A stretch of 64,000 bases of DNA from positions 2,143,289 to 2,207,288 of the forward strand of contig BCHX01000003.1 in NCBI GenBank assembly GCA_001599755.1, read 5' to 3'. A program made the position numbers and the translations under genes. The notes under the pieces were generated by a model. It did no database searches. It saw only the letters and a program-made list of their open reading frames with translations, and had not been told where the DNA came from. Shown here piece after piece: positions 45,971-56,948 of this stretch. The stretch is from Gliomastix tumulicola. Taxonomy: Eukaryota; Ascomycota; Sordariomycetes; Hypocreales; Bionectriaceae. How positions within the stretch are numbered: the first letter of the stretch is position 1; each line of letters begins with the position of its first letter.

Positions 45971-46526
45971 TTAGAAGGGATCCCCTCCCGCCATCATCGA
46001 GTCAATGGACTCCTGGATGGACTTCTCCTCCTTGACGTCGTGCTCGTCCTTGGGCTCCGTCTTGGTCGGGGTGCGCTGCTGCTCGTCCTCCCCGTCGGAG
46101 CGCTCCTCCTCCTCCTTCTTGACGCGGCCGCCCCTCTTGCCCTTGGTGCCCGAGCGGCTGGGCGTCGCCTTGGTGACCTTGCTGGGCGTGCCCTTGACGG
46201 GGGTCGCGAGCGGGTTGGCGGGCTTCCTGGCGCTGGGCTTGCTGCCCTCGGTCTGGATGCCGAGCTTGCGCTTGACCTGGCCGAAGCGGACCTGTACCAT
46301 GATGAATTAGAAGCTGCGAGGTTTGGACGGGATTGGGATTGGGATGAATGGGGATGGAAGGGGGGGGGGTCTGGTTTACCTTGGCGACTTCAGCGTTCTT
46401 GAAGCCGCGGTCCTCGGCGACGGCGTTCCAGTCAATGTCGGTCAGGGCCTTCATGTTCTTCACGATGGAGTAGAAGAACAGCGCCTCGGAGGCGGTGGGC
46501 TGGGGCTGCTTGACCTCGTCTGCCAT
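45971..46526 (-). CDS. Small Myb-like nuclear protein, cluster member G
   Basis: Exons 46380-46526 and 45971-46291 give 155 residues. The module (residues 12-62) reads EALFFYSIVKNM ... DIDWNAVAED ... AKVRFGQVKRK, with a phase-0 intron (88 nt) before Val-Arg-Phe. The tail is Lys/Thr/Pro-rich (TPVKGTPSK, GTKGKRGGRVKKEE) with psi-K-x-E motifs VKKE and VKEE, and ends in a short conserved-looking MAGGDPF. Closest in layout to members H and I. Likely nuclear. DNA binding is inferred from the fold pattern and the basic tail. Confidence 0.83.
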
Positions 46527-47782
46527 GGTGACGGTTGGTGATCTCAGAGTAGAGAGCGGATGAGAATTGCTGAATGGAGGGCGGATTTTGGTCAGTCTGA
46601 TGTCTGGCAGGGCTTCGGATGGATCGATGGATCGATGGAAGGGACGAAAGAATTCTCTCCAAAGATCAGAAGAAGTGCGAAAAATAAATGAAAAGAAGTC
46701 ATAAACTTACGATTGTGAAGTTGTGTTGAGAAACTTGTGTTTCTTGAAGGCAAGATTTTGCAGATGGGTAGTGAGGAGTGTGGAAGTGGGAGCAGGAAGC
46801 GCAGCGGGTGACGAAAGTGAGAAGGTGGGTTGAAAGGAAGGAATCTTTCCGCAGGTGCTCTGAGGAATGGTGAGGTTTATGTATTTTTTCGAGGGCGCTT
46901 TAGATCACTCGAACTCCGGGGAAGAAGCTGCTGTTTGCACGCTGGGCGGGGTGGTTGCTGGAGAGTGAGCGAGCGGTGAGGGAGGTCTCCGGTGCGTGCG
47001 CGTATGAGCCTTTTGAGTGACGTCAAGTTGCGGAAGTTAAAGAGAAGGGAAAATTTCACGGCACAGATCTTTGTTAATGTTGAGACTTTAGTGTGCTTTG
47101 GCGGATCACTCTCCGGATCGTGGAGCTAGATGTGATCGCCAGGTTCGAGCATCACGCGCAAGGCTGTCACTCCCAGATATCAATTCCGTCAACACTGCTG
47201 CGCGCATCACATCAAAGTAGATGAGTCTTGGGGCCCCGAAATTGGTTCTTCAAGGTAGTGAGCGTTTGCCGAGTTCCTAGATTCTCGATAGCGCTCGAGT
47301 TCCTTGACTTACAGTGGTTCACCGCTGTAAATCAGGTACGCATAGTGCAGTGCCTAGCTGGCTGTCCTGGCGCACCTATGCCAATCGATAAGCGTAGAAA
47401 TAAGTGCTCACCGCCTCTGAAACTTTTGGAAAACTGCCACTTCGAATTTCGTAGGTACTGATTTTCTGGCGGCCGCCCACAACCTCCCACCTCACTCATC
47501 TATTCTGCCCTCCCCACTCCCATCACAACAACCATCACTCTCCCATTGCTCCCACCTCCAAAATCACCTTCAGTCTTCGCTTCAGCGCAATACCATCCCA
47601 TCGCGCAAGGCACTCAGCCAAACTACCATTCTCTTCTGCAAACAAGCTCGCCTCGCTTGCTACTTCCAGTGCGCTCACCTGCTCTCACCTCATCTCATCT
47701 CATCTCATCTCACTCGTCTAGTCTCACTGACTCCTCCCGCACAGCCTTACCTCACCAAACCACACAAACCAAACACGACGAC
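46527..47782. other. Divergent promoter region of members G and H
   Basis: 1.25 kb between divergent genes. From 47480 the sequence is C/T-rich with a TCATC microsatellite-like run near 47690-47712. No supported gene. Confidence 0.55.
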
Positions 47783-48148
47783 ATGGCTCCCAAGAAGCCC
47801 GGCGACGCCGAGAACCCGCAGGGCCTCAACACCAACGAGCTCCGCTTCATCAAGGCCGTCTTCGACAACATGACCCAGAAGCCCGACGCCAACTGGGACA
47901 AGGTCGCCGGCGACCTGGGCCTCAAGGACGCCAAGTGCGCCAAGGAGCGCTTCCGCCAGATGTCGGTCCGCCACGGCTGGCGCGAGCAGCCGTCGCCCGT
48001 CAAGGGCAAAGGTGGCGTCGCGGGGGGCACGGGCGTCGCCAAGAGGCAGCGAACCACGCGCAAGAAGGTCAAGAAGGAGAGCGCGGGCGACGATGCAGAG
48101 GGGAAGGAGACTGATGTGGCGATGAAGTCGGAGGATGATGAGCTCTGA
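47783..48148 (+). CDS. Small Myb-like nuclear protein, cluster member H
   Basis: Single exon of 121 residues. The module (residues 17-70) reads ELRFIKAVFDNM ... ANWDKVAGDLGL ... KERFRQMSVRHGW, again the Phe / Trp-x-x-Val-Ala / Arg-Phe pattern. The tail is short, basic (KRQRTTRKKVKKE) and then acidic, with psi-K-x-E motif VKKE. It is the only member of the second subgroup without introns. It could be a retroposed copy or could have lost them; no poly-A remnant is visible. A 25-G run follows in the 3' flank. Confidence 0.83.
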   Translation: MAPKKPGDAENPQGLNTNELRFIKAVFDNMTQKPDANWDKVAGDLGLKDAKCAKERFRQMSVRHGWREQPSPVKGKGGVAGGTGVAKRQRTTRKKVKKESAGDDAEGKETDVAMKSEDDEL

Positions 48149-49451
48149 TGGGGAATTTCGCTGAACAGAGACTTTCTTTGAAAGGGGGGGGGGGGGGGGG
48201 GGGGGGGGTTTTTCGTTCACGTTCGGCTAGGGGAGGTTCTCACAGATTGGACTGGATGAGACTCGCGGTGGAATGGAACGGGTAGGAGGGGCTTTGACAG
48301 ATACACTGGCTGAATAAAGCAATCACATCAGCATCTAAAAAGAGTCTTGACGCGTCGCGCAAAGCAGTCCTAGGTGATCCTCACGCACATCGAAGTTGAC
48401 CAGGCCGACCGATTCTTGACACCAGAGATCACGCCGCGAAAGTTGGAGCGTACGCCATAATTCTAAATTCGCTTCACGCGTGAATTTCAGCAATAATATC
48501 ACTCGCTTAATCTGATTTAATCACTACGGTTACCACGGTTTCGAGGCACGACCGTGAGCAAGTACCTTTGTACCTCGCCTGGCGCACACCGTGGCAAACA
48601 AACACCGTCTGCGGCGACAATCGATTTGAATCGTCTCAATAACGTTGTGGGGCGTCTCATACGGCACTATTCACGAAGTCCTAACATTTCCTAACGGTCT
48701 GTGGTCGCACCTTGCTGAAGATACGTTGAATTTCCTCAACTCGATCACAACCCTGCTTCAGTCTGTTCAGAGCGAATCACTCAGCTGGGGACAGTGCAAT
48801 TTCATAGACGATAATTTTTCACTTTTAATAGACTGAGAAAAGCCAGTCCAGCTATTGTTCAGCGTTCCATCCACCCCACTCTTGCCGGGCCGTCTGCTCT
48901 TCTCAACTTCACCTACACCTGCACCTCAACCTCACCTCGCCTACCGTTCAAGACGCACCCCGTCGCATTTTTTTCCGACGCATGCTTCTGGCTGATTGTG
49001 AGCAAACGGCGTCCTTGTTTCTGCCTGGACAATTAACATAAATTCAGCCCTCCCCCGCCTCTGTCTCTCGTCTTCCTTTTCCCCTCCCACATCAACACCA
49101 TCCATCCCGACTCTTCGCTCTCAACCACTAAAATTTTCAACCTCTTTCGCAACTCTCATCTCGTCTTCGACGTCTTGAACTACTTCGAGACTCATCGATT
49201 TCTTCAAATAAACACAACTCAAAGGTATCGTCCCTTTTATCTCCTCCGGCTCTCTCGCGTTATCCTCTTCCCCTCGTCGCGCAACCATCCCCCTCAACCT
49301 CCCGTGTTCTACATCTGCGATCACTGTCACCGCGGTCGCGCACTGTCGCTGTGGCTTCGTCCATCCCGTCGCGCTTTTCATCCTTACTCGACTGGTCGCT
49401 GACATAGGTTTTGAAAGCTCAATTTTCAACCCACGCAGGTCTTTCGCAACA
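48149..49451. other. Intergenic, between members H and I
   Basis: Holds the 3' flank of H (with the poly-G tract), an AT-rich stretch (48430-48840) and a long C/T-rich leader of member I (48880-49450). No supported gene. Confidence 0.55.
48184..48208. repeat. Poly-G tract of 25 bases
   Basis: Twenty-five consecutive G followed by TTTTT, 36 bases after the stop codon of member H and probably in its 3' UTR. Confidence 0.9.
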
Positions 49452-50231
49452 ATGGCCGCCAAGGCAGACGCTTCCGAGCAGGTCAAGTTCCTTGTCTCCT
49501 GCATTTCTCATACCAACAATGGTCGCGTAAGTTCCTCTCCCTGCGACAACTCTTCTCCTTCGCTGGCTGACATTCAACTAGCCCGACTTTGATCTCGTCG
49601 CCAATGAGCTTGGAATCGTCTCCAAGGCTGCTGCGTAAGTGGAACTAACCCTCTCAACTACCGACTATTTTTTAGGATGATTGTCCGACTAACCCCAACA
49701 ACAGCCAGAAGCGATACGAGCGCATGCTCAAGGCTCACGGTGTCACCAAGAAGGGCGCTTCGCCTCCTGGCGACAAGGCCGACGCGCCCAAGCCCACGCC
49801 TCGCAAGAAGCGCGGTGCCGCCGATGACGACGACACTGAGGCCAAGCCTACTCCCAAGAAGCGCGCTACCAAGGCCGTCAAGAAGGAGACTTCGTCCGAC
49901 GAGGAGCAGCAGCCCAAGACTCCCGCGAAGCGCACTCCCAAGCCTCGTGCCCGCAAGGCCAAGGTCGTGAAGAAGGAGGAGAGCCCCGGCGCTGAGGACG
50001 CCAAGGAGGATGCCAAGGAGTCCGATAAGGAGTCTGAGAAGGAGGTCGAGAAGGGCTCCGAGGAGGAGGAGGCCGAGACCAACGGCAAGAAGACTGACGG
50101 CAACGAGTCTCCCCTCTCTGGTAAGTACTTATCTCATCGCCTCTCTCCCGCTGCTGACTTCACGGAACTAACAAAAGTCTGGTTGCTTAGATGCTCCCGC
50201 CTCTGGCGCTGACTCTCCTGGCGACTTCTGA
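49452..50231 (+). CDS. Small Myb-like nuclear protein, cluster member I
   Basis: Exons 49452-49526, 49582-49634, 49705-50120 and 50191-50231 give 194 residues. The module (residues 8-58) reads EQVKFLVSCISH ... PDFDLVANELGI ... QKRYERMLKAHG. It is cut by a phase-0 intron before Pro-Asp-Phe (same place as in member F) and a phase-2 intron before Gln-Lys-Arg-Tyr. The tail alternates PKPTPRKKR/PKTPAKRTPK basic blocks with acidic blocks and carries VKKE twice, each followed by Ser and acidic residues, as in extended SUMO motifs. The last exon restores a Ser/Asp-Pro-rich end. Basic-acidic alternation resembles chromatin proteins of the HMG/H1 type, but no such domain is present. Confidence 0.83.
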
Positions 50232-51174
50232 TTTCAATCACGCCACTCATAAAAGAAAATCCGGGTCACGCGGCCACGCTCTACGATGGCCCTTTTTCTC
50301 TGAAGAGGTCTTCATTTTCTTGATTTTGTTTAGGGCAATCTTTCGGAGGGGTGAGCGAGCTGAGGATCTCTGGGGTGTACTGTCAGACGGAAGCCGTTTC
50401 TTCCTGCTTTTCCTTCTTTCTACTTTCTACTTCTTCTTTCTTTCGCTCTTGAGATTTACGACTTCTGAGACCAGCTTTGAGTACTTTCCAGCCAGCCTAG
50501 GCATCTACCGACCAGGGCAGTACATGGATTCGCTACAAAGCAGTCTCGTCAATGGACAGGGTTCGCTACTACTGAGGTAGAATAGATGAGTCGCCTCTCT
50601 AGATAACTGGCAAAAATGCCCAAAAATAACGAACTTCAGCACCATTTCCTCTCCTTCTAGTGCGTGGATACCTTTTGAGAATGCTCGCAATCGGGGAAAA
50701 TTGGACAATAGCTTGCCAAGGACCAGTGTCAATAGGAAAGTTTCACCTCTCAGTATGACCAGACCAAACGCGCTCCTTCNCCTTTTCNCCTTTTTTTTTT
50801 TTTTTTTGGCAACGCGGTTGCTATTGTTGTCCCCCACCCCTCCACGATTGTTCATATTGACGGGGAGAGCCTCATTGAGGAGAAGAATTGAATACGCAGC
50901 ATGTGGCCATTGAAGAATACGAACATGCACGTATCATCCCATCCCCGTTCACTACCCTTCAAAAGGCACGGTCCGTTCCTCCCGTGTTCCCAACTTGGAC
51001 TTCCTCTTCCATCCATCAACTACTTGGCGCGGCTACCAAACAGTCAAGAACTCCCATTTCCCTTCAAAGCCTTATATCTCCTTTGCCTCAAGATACCACT
51101 GTATCCCCTGCCGGCTCTTGGCCCTTTACTATCCCCATTGCAAGTCTGTTCAACGTCGTCAAGTCCCTGCAGCC
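50232..51174. other. Intergenic, with two ambiguous bases in a pyrimidine run
   Basis: 3' flank of member I and leader of the next gene. Single N bases at about 50780 and 50788 sit in a CTT/poly-T run followed by about 17 T. No supported gene. Confidence 0.55.
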
Positions 51175-52500
51175 ATGTCTCAAAACGCATCCAACATCAC
51201 CCTCAGCCCGGTCTGCTACAGCCCAAGCAACGAGAAGGGAGTGAACCCTGAGACGATCAAGCCCAGGCTCGAGTCCCATCCCTTCACCGCCAGCATCACA
51301 GATATGTCGACCACAAAGAGCCTCCCATCAAGTGCCACAAGTTCCAAGAGTAGCCGATTCTCGACTCCCTCGAGCTCCCGTCCCTCGTCGTCTGAGGGGA
51401 GCAGCTCGCGCTTCCCGCTGCACGAAATCACCCAGATGAACAAGGAGCTGGTGGACGCCCGCCAGAAGGGCGAGATGCCCAAGACCAAGGCGTCTCCGTT
51501 GGATGAGGATGCCCTTTCGGAAGACTACGCCAGCTTGTTGCAGCTACGTGAGGCTCGGGGGGATATCGGGCAGCCTCCAAGCGAAGAGTACACCAAAGCC
51601 CGTGTGGACATCGCCAGACGCATCAAGGAGCGCGACGACCGGTTTGACAAGGAGAGTCAAGACCGGGAGGCCCAGAGACGGGTGCACGACTATCTTTACT
51701 CGGCGAGAAAAGAGGATTTCATCCTGAGCGAGTCCAGCAGCCCGAAGACGCCGCCCAACAGTGCAGTGTTCCCGCCTGACAGTGCTGAGAGGCTCGTTGA
51801 CAGATTATCTGAGATTGTGAATCAAGCCTCTGAGTATTTTGATGCGACGGAGCCTTTCCTTGATACGCTCGACCACCACGACAACTCCTTCGCTGAGCAT
51901 ACCCATGACATGAGGGCAGTTCATAAAGGCATGAAGGCAGTCTACAATGACATGAGCGCAGTCAACAGCGACATGAGCGAAGTCTACAACAGCATGAACA
52001 CAGTTCAGCACGACATGAAGGAGGTCCAAAATCAACTACAAGAAAACCTGTATCACTCCGCAGCCAATCAGCACTACCAGCAATACCTCCAGCAGCACTC
52101 CCACCAAGCGATGGCCAACCAGCAGAACGTCCTGAACTACCATCTCGGCTCCGCGTACGCCTTGACATCACAGCTGAACTCGCTCATGGAGCCCCAGGCA
52201 ACAGCCATGCAGGCGTCAACAGAGAACCTCGCCCTCATGGCAGGCATCACGACGCAACTATCAGAGCAGCTGCGCGTCATGCCCTCGGTGCTTCACCAGA
52301 CGGTGCAGCAGACGGTACAGGAAGAAGTCAGAGCAGCCACGCGCCACATCATGGAAGCGCAACAGGAAGCCATGCTTTCATTGCTGGGACCACGATCGCC
52401 TCAACAGCGGCCGCCCAAGACACAGATTGGATGCGACAGTATGCGATCATTATTTGTCTCAAAAGTTAAGGGATTATTCCGAGCACAGGAGTGCTCGTGA
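51175..52500 (+). CDS. Coiled-coil protein with Met/Val heptads, function unknown
   Basis: Single exon, 441 residues from the ATG at 51175. The same frame is open upstream, but the sequence there is leader-like. The first 90 residues are Ser/Thr-rich with a PLHEITQMN-like motif, followed by a charged helical region. Residues 245-286 are six exact heptads with Met at the first and Val at the fourth core position (DMxAVxx type), a short perfect coiled coil. A Gln/His-rich segment and long amphipathic helices with repeated TVQQTVQEEV-like pattern follow. No catalytic motif. It lies inside the Myb-like cluster but carries no such module. Whether it works with the cluster proteins is unknown. Confidence 0.75.
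   Translation: MSQNASNITLSPVCYSPSNEKGVNPETIKPRLESHPFTASITDMSTTKSLPSSATSSKSSRFSTPSSSRPSSSEGSSSRFPLHEITQMNKELVDARQKGEMPKTKASPLDEDALSEDYASLLQLREARGDIGQPPSEEYTKARVDIARRIKERDDRFDKESQDREAQRRVHDYLYSARKEDFILSESSSPKTPPNSAVFPPDSAERLVDRLSEIVNQASEYFDATEPFLDTLDHHDNSFAEHTHDMRAVHKGMKAVYNDMSAVNSDMSEVYNSMNTVQHDMKEVQNQLQENLYHSAANQHYQQYLQQHSHQAMANQQNVLNYHLGSAYALTSQLNSLMEPQATAMQASTENLALMAGITTQLSEQLRVMPSVLHQTVQQTVQEEVRAATRHIMEAQQEAMLSLLGPRSPQQRPPKTQIGCDSMRSLFVSKVKGLFRAQECS
51907..52032 (+). repeat. Six 21-bp in-frame repeats encoding heptads
   Basis: Six successive 21-base units, each containing an ATG codon at its second position and a GTN codon at its fifth, encode x-M-x-x-V-x-x heptads. Confidence 0.85.
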
Positions 52501-53695
52501 TTATTGTTCTCGGGGACTGGGAGAGAAGGACAGAAAGACCAGGTAGAAGGCGGACAGGAAATTCAAGGATTTTCGAGGATGTTTATTTTAGTTTATTTTA
52601 TTTCAACACGCCTTTATTTGTACGCCCATGTGGAAGTCGCCGTTTTTTTTCTTCTTTTACACCCATCTCCTACTGCTGCTGCTGCTGCTGATGTTGCTGT
52701 TGGTGGTGGTGGTGGTGGACGGGCGTGGAAGTGTTCTCTGTGTGGTTTGGGACGGCCAATGCTGGCATAATAGTCATTAAATAAAACTTGTGAGACAATC
52801 CAGCGTCAAGTTAACTCATTGGCTCACCTATCAACCCTCCCCTATGCCGTGCTGGATGACTCCTTGGCTCCCTGATGCTGCCAGTGCAGCCTCTGATATC
52901 AGACGGTGGTTTTCAGAGCGCACTGAGCAAGCTTGGTCGCATTTTTTGGTATTCTGCAGCTGCCCCTCTTTGCCCCTCTTTCCCGAGACCTTATTCTTCC
53001 CTTTTTGGCCATCTGCGATTTTCTGAACTTGGCATTGTGAATGAATGAGCCTCTTCACCACGACGCCTTCACGACGGCCTCACTTCTTCATCGTCGTCAC
53101 ATTGGATTTCGTCTTTTTCTTCTTACTTTCACTTCCTTGCAATTGTTCTTTACTTTGAATACGTCTGTCGCCTCACTATTTGCGGTGGGACGGAGTTACG
53201 GCGTCTATTCATTTCTTGCCGGCGTGCACCTTCTCGTGATCTCCTCCTCCTTCTCTTTTCCTCGCACATCTCAGCATCTCCGCCAACAAGCGAGACTGGG
53301 CTGTCATCAACATCTTCCGTTTCAATCCTTGCATCTTCTTCACCTTCTTCATCTTCTTCATCTTCACTGCCAAATCATTCTCTTCTTCTGCTTAGCGAGC
53401 GAGTCATCTCGTGGTATTTGCGTCTGCATTTCTGCTACACTCTCGCGCATCTGCCTGCTACGCTACTTCTCACCGCGATCGCCTGCGTGGAAAGGCCATC
53501 GCCTACTCGAAACATCAGTCGAGAACCTCTACAGTAAGTCATCGCATCCTGGTTTGCGGGAAGGCCAGCTGGGATCATTGATCCATGGCTTCTTCATCCG
53601 TTCTCATCGAGTGTCGTGGGCACGGCTGACCGTCGAATGAGCAGCCTCAGCAACACAGAACACTTTATTCCAGCACTCATCCCATCGCCGCCAAA
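52501..53695. other. Intergenic and long leader of the gene at 53696
   Basis: Contains a CTG/GGT microsatellite (52673-52718) and C/T-rich leader sequence with several short upstream ATGs (53041-53690). No supported gene. Confidence 0.55.
52673..52718. repeat. CTG then GGT trinucleotide microsatellite
   Basis: About six CTG units, a short interruption and about six GGT units in the 3' flank of the coiled-coil gene. Confidence 0.8.
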
Positions 53696-55283
53696 ATGGG
53701 TGTCGGCACTGTCAAGAAGTCTCCCTCCAAGGAGAACAGATCGCCAATTGCGACTCGCAATTCTACTTCCAAGGCCATCAAGGCTCAGAATATGGGCACT
53801 CCCGAGACGCCCTCGCGCTCTTCTCGCGGCCGCAATACTCCTCGTGAGGGCTACACTCACCATCTTCCTACTCCTTCTGAGCGTCGTAACAATGGTCGCG
53901 TTACCGGTCGCAGCCTGATTGTTTGGGGTCGTAAGTAACATCTCCGTTCTGTTTTTCTACTCATCTTCCTTGCCACCCGTCCCTCTCTCCTCGCCCCGAT
54001 GCCAGCCTCCTTCTAACACGGTGCAGGCCCTCGCATGGCGGAGAAGCTCCTCCTCCATATCCAGTATGAGTGTGCTCGTCACAAGATTATTCTCCCTTGG
54101 GACGCTATTGCTCATCGCCTCCACCCTGGCTCGTCTGGAGCGGCCATCATGCAGCACCTCAACCGCCTCCGCAGGGAGCTCATCACCGAGGGCCACCTCG
54201 TCCCTCCCGTTCCCCAGCGTCCGGGCCACGGCGAGACTCCCTCTGCTGAGACCCGCGGCTTCATCCGTGCGGATATGGAGGGCGATGACCTCCACACTAC
54301 TCGTTCCGTCCGCTTTGACGAGGAGGTCGAGGACCGCCGCTTCAACCTCCCAAGCGTCTTCAACCTCGAGGAGGCTTATGAGGACGATGCTCAAGAGGAG
54401 GATCAGTGGCTTGCCTCGCCTACTCCCATGAGCCGCTCCCAGAGCCGTACTCACCATCGCATGAACTCCGCCGGCCAGCGCATTGTCAAGTCCTCCCGCC
54501 CCGATGCTGCTGTCGCTGTCGGTATGACTCAGGCCCAGCATGCCGCCCTTCAGAGCTTCATTACCGAGGCCCCAATTGAGAATGTCAGCCCCTCTGGCAG
54601 TGGCTCCTCGCCCGACGACGTAAGTACATCCCCTTGCTCGGACTGAGACTCATTGTCCCATGCTGACTGTCCTTCAAGGGCCCTGGCAGCGAGCAGGACT
54701 GCCTCACCAGCCCTTCCGTCCGCCGCCAGCGCAAGCAGAATGGCCACGGCAACCACGTTCCCATGATGAACCCTTATGCTGCTGCCTTCCCTTACCCCCA
54801 TGTTGCTCTGCCTCACCAGACTCTGGCTCCTGAGTTCCAGGCGATGGCCGCCGCCGCCACCACCACTGGCACCAACACCTCCCCTATTCGCCAGCAGGGC
54901 TACTTTGACGGCAACATCGCCCCCTGGGCTCTTGACGGCTCGACTGAGCGCCCTCACCACCCCGTCATGAACCCTTATGGTTTCGCTCTGCCCACTGGCT
55001 ATGGTCCCATTCAGTACCCGTCGCCTTCCGTTACCAATGCCACCATCCCCATGACGCAGCAGGGCAGCCAGGGAACAAACAACTCCTTCTCGACTCTGAG
55101 CTCGGGCGATGACAGCCAGGCCAATGAGTCCGGTCCCGATGTCAACTCCCAGGCCCCCACCATGGGAAATGACAACAATGGACTCGACGATATCTTTGTA
55201 AGTTTTCTTCCATCCCTTGATTGCCCGTCGCATAGTCTAACATGAGAACACAGGACAGCCAGCATGAGCAGGCTCTGCTCTAG
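53696..55283 (+). CDS. Probable DNA-binding protein with a variant QHL helix module, cluster outlier J
   Basis: Exons 53696-53930, 54027-54619, 54679-55197 and 55254-55283 give 458 residues. All junctions keep frame. The first 75 residues are basic and Ser/Thr/Pro-rich. Residues 80-145 form a compact helical domain (EKLLLHIQYECARH ... LPWDAIAHRL ... IMQHLNRLRREL). Its Pro-Trp-Asp-x-Ile helix and Gln-His-Leu-x-x-Leu-Arg helix recall the Myb/SANT-like modules of members A-E. The rest is disordered: an acidic middle, then a Tyr/Pro/Asn/Gln-rich half. The final exon adds nine residues. Similar single-domain proteins occur across filamentous ascomycetes as hypothetical proteins. A transcription-factor role is inferred. 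Confidence 0.8.
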
Positions 55284-56195
55284 GGCTTACGCGCGCACGC
55301 ATTAGCAGCAAACCGAATCATCCTGATGGGATTGCTTGCTTAGTCGCCTGCTCGCGCCTTATTCCTTTCGAAAGTTGATGTGGTCTATGACGGTTGATTT
55401 TCCTATTCCCTTTTCTTTTTTTTTTCTTTTCTTCTTCTTCTCTTGCGACCTTGGGCAAGGTCTGAATTGGTACTGTTCTCATTAAAATCGTGGCTTTCTT
55501 TCTTTCTTTCTTTCATCTTCTGTCGCTTGTACCTGATACCCTCGACGGATTGAGCGGTTGGTTGTGTTAGCAGGAGACAGGTTTTCACGCGCCTTTCCGT
55601 CGGCTACGGAGGAGGCAAAAGGAAACAGCAATTGCTGGGTCTGTTTGATTTCGTTTTTCTTACAATAAGTTCTTGAGTTTTCACGATCACATCACAACAT
55701 ACGAAGGGAATCGACAAAAAAAAAAGGGAAAAAATGGTGTATTCTAGCTTGAGACAGAAGTACAGACGCAAACCTCATCAGTTTATGATGCTTGTCCCGT
55801 CCCCTGCATTTCCAAAGTGACTTTGTCTACCACTGTCTCCAGCACCGCCCAAGATGTACCCGCCGAATCGTGCTGGAAGCTTCCCCGAATCTCTCCGCGC
55901 TATTCCGCTCTAGGCACTGGCCCACGGTCTGGACTGGGGGTTTAGCCGACCCGACAATTTTTTTTAAGCCGATTCGGTCTTCTGTAAGCTTCCCCAAATA
56001 AAAAGGAAGGGAAAAAAAGGCTGCTGCAAATCAAACCCGGTCCACCATCGTTCTACGTCTTCCTCCCCCTTCTCTCCCATCTTTCCCTCCATCCTCAAAC
56101 CTATTAATTCCTCGAGCCACGTGGTTTCCTTTCTTCTCCTTTCTTGTAATAACAGTATACCCCGTCCCTCTTCTTCTTAATTCACACACACAATC
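55284..56195. other. Intergenic, 3' flank of J and HSP60 promoter
   Basis: Contains poly-T/C tracts, a CTTT microsatellite near 55495-55515 and poly-A runs. No supported gene. The last 150 bases are the HSP60 leader. Confidence 0.6.
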
Positions 56196-56661
56196 ATGCA
56201 GCGCGCACTGGCCTCCCGGACGCGAGCCACGGCTCTGGCTTCGGCTGCTTCCAAGTACCGAGCTGGCGGTCTCGGCCAGCAGATGCGATTCGCGCACAAG
56301 GTAGGACAGACTTCACGATTGGACGCTGCGGTGGACAGAAGATGCTGATGGCTCGTGAACAGGAGCTCAAGTTCGGTGTTGAGGGCCGCGCTGCCCTGCT
56401 TGCCGGTGTCGACACTCTCGCAAAGGCTGTTGCTACGACGCTGGGTCCCAAGGGCCGAAATGTCCTTATCGAGTCCAGCTTCGGCTCCCCCAAGATCACA
56501 AAGGGTAAGCTTATACCAATTTCGGCCCCCCTCGCGTGCCTTCAGATTGTTGACAGATCCCAGATGGTGTGACCGTCGCCAGGGCCGTGAGCCTCAAGGA
56601 CAAGTTCGAGAACCTCGGTGCTCGTCTCCTCCAGGACGTCGCCTCCAAGACCAACGAGGTT

Positions 56662-56699
<38 letters not shown>

Positions 56700-56911
56700 C
56701 GCCATCTTCTCCGAGACCGTCAAGAACGTCGCCGCCGGCTGCAACCCCATGGACCTGCGCCGCGGTATCCAGGCTGCCGTCGACGCCGTCGTCGATTTCC
56801 TCCAGAAGAACAAGCGCGACATCACCACCAGCGAGGAGATCGCCCAGGTCGCCACCATCTCCGCCAACGGCGACCACCACGTCGGCAAGATGATCGCCAA
56901 CGCCATGGAGA

Positions 56912-56948
<37 letters not shown>

